A DNA stretch of 6,563 nucleotides from Succinivibrionaceae bacterium. GTDB lineage: Bacteria; Pseudomonadota; Gammaproteobacteria; Enterobacterales; Succinivibrionaceae. The stretch covers positions 1-6,563 of the forward strand of contig DMTG01000228.1 of the NCBI GenBank assembly GCA_003477345.1, written 5' to 3'. A program made the translations under genes and the position numbers. The notes under the pieces were generated by a model. It searched no databases, was not told the origin of the DNA, and was given only the letters and a program-made list of their open reading frames with translations. Within the stretch, counting starts at the first letter, position 1, and every line of letters begins with the position of its first letter. Of this stretch, positions 5,660 through 6,563 are shown piece after piece.

Positions 5660-6563
5660 CTATAAAGCAGCCATAGAGGCGATTTTCTTTATATCTGCAG
5701 GAGTAGTTCTGCAGCAGCCTCCAATAATGTTTGCTCCAGCTGCGTACCATTTCATGACACTAGACAGAAACTCCTCAGAACTTCCAGACCAGGTCTTGGT
5801 TACAGGATCGTACTGCTCTCCGGAGTTTGGATAGACAATAATAGCTTTTCTGGTCACTGCCCGTAAATTTTTAACAAGAGATTCAATGTACTTAGGCTGT
5901 GTACAGTTAATGCCTACTGCGGCCACGTTTTCAAGAGCATCAAGCTTTCTGCCGCATTCTGAAATCCCGGTGCCGTCGCTTATGTGTTCACCGTCGCAGC
6001 AGGAGAAGGATATCCACATGGGGGTCTGTAGGTTCATTTCGTTTAAAAGCTCTGAAACTGCCAGAGCCTCAGACAGTACCGGGACGGTCTCAAGAGCATA
6101 AAGATCAGGTTTCTCTTTTGAAATGATCTCAATTCTTTCTTTATGAAAGCTTTTTAAATCATCAAAACCTGCTTTGTAGTCTCCGCGATATTCAGATCCG
6201 TCGGCAAGATAGGCGCCGTATGGCCCTAAGGAAGCGGCAACCTGTGGAACGGCACGCTCAGAGTTTAGAAAATCTTCTGTTTTTATAAAGGAGTCACGGG
6301 CCTGCTTTGCGATTCTGACTGACTTTGCAATCAGATCTACCGCTCTCTCCTTAGAAATATTCTTTTTCATGAATCCACTGACCGTAGCCTGATAGCTAGA
6401 AGAGGTGATGATATCCGCTCCTGCCTTGAGATAGGATAGATGCACTTTTGCTATCATGTCTTCCTTGTCTATTAGGGCAAGGGCAGACCAGAGCGGATCG
6501 TTGATATTGATGCCCAGTGCCTCCAGCTCGGTTGCAAATGCTCCATCCAGTACGGCAAATTTG
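5660..6563 (-). CDS. mmuM: Homocysteine S-methyltransferase (MmuM type), N-terminus beyond window
   Basis: This cytoplasmic zinc enzyme transfers a methyl group from S-methylmethionine (or S-adenosylmethionine) to homocysteine, giving methionine. The window shows 300 codons; only a few N-terminal residues should be missing, since E. coli MmuM has about 310. The visible reading frame starts KFAVLDGAFATELEALG and NDPLWSA, the family N-terminus, and continues well upstream of the first ATG at 6457, which is internal. Further family motifs are AGADIITSSSYQAT, SLGPYGAYLADGSEY, ALETVP and VYPNSGEQYD. The zinc-binding cysteines are present: Cys in GINCTQP (C220 in window numbering) and the pair in GGCCRT (C283, C284). 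It converges on mepA and shares its terminator. Its promoter and any partner such as a permease lie outside the window. Confidence 0.95.
   Translation of the reverse strand, partial: KFAVLDGAFATELEALGININDPLWSALALIDKEDMIAKVHLSYLKAGADIITSSSYQATVSGFMKKNISKERAVDLIAKSVRIAKQARDSFIKTEDFLNSERAVPQVAASLGPYGAYLADGSEYRGDYKAGFDDLKSFHKERIEIISKEKPDLYALETVPVLSEALAVSELLNEMNLQTPMWISFSCCDGEHISDGTGISECGRKLDALENVAAVGINCTQPKYIESLVKNLRAVTRKAIIVYPNSGEQYDPVTKTWSGSSEEFLSSVMKWYAAGANIIGGCCRTTPADIKKIASMAAL

Noticed and set aside
5343..5750. A 135-codon frame on the minus strand across the end of mepA, the terminator and the end of mmuM
   Set aside because: It lies antisense to the well-supported mepA 3' end and runs through a terminator hairpin; the translation has no domain-like pattern.

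Overview
The window reads as chromosomal DNA from an anaerobic or microaerobic gammaproteobacterium with moderate G+C in its genes and very AT-rich intergenic regions. DolP-type and MepA-type envelope proteins point to Gammaproteobacteria, and a rubrerythrin points to an anaerobe. A relative of the Succinivibrionaceae would fit, but that is an inference from gene content and style, not a demonstrated identity.

Layout: (1) 1-891, minus strand, the N-terminal 297 residues of a UraA-type uracil permease whose C-terminus lies outside the window. (2) 892-1263, a divergent intergenic region. (3) 1264-1836, plus strand, a rubrerythrin with an intact rubredoxin domain but with most diiron ligands substituted. 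(4) 1837-2309, a 473-base non-coding region with a perfect 12-base CRP-type palindrome, a strong intrinsic terminator and possibly a short RNA between them. (5) 2310-5572, plus strand, a likely three-gene operon: a DolP-like two-BON lipoprotein, an unrecognised protein of at least 517 residues, and the murein endopeptidase MepA, which overlaps the preceding gene by one base. (6) 5571-5612, a hairpin with A- and T-runs that can terminate both converging transcription units. (7) 5660-6563, minus strand, a homocysteine S-methyltransferase (MmuM type) whose first residues lie outside the window.

The dolP-orf-mepA cluster is the most coherent functional unit. DolP in Escherichia coli is an outer-membrane lipoprotein that supports envelope integrity and amidase activation, and MepA cuts peptidoglycan cross-links, so the cluster suggests a shared role in envelope and septal wall maintenance. 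The middle gene is the main unknown. Its N-terminal part, read upstream through non-canonical start territory to the dolP stop codon, has the pattern of a DnaQ-type (DEDD) exonuclease fold that has lost its catalytic acids. No standard start codon exists upstream of a TTG that would cut into this fold.

The strongest unusual signals are the degenerate rubrerythrin metal site, the start problem and possible dead-exonuclease domain of the middle operon gene, and the CRP palindrome next to a candidate terminated short transcript downstream of rubrerythrin.
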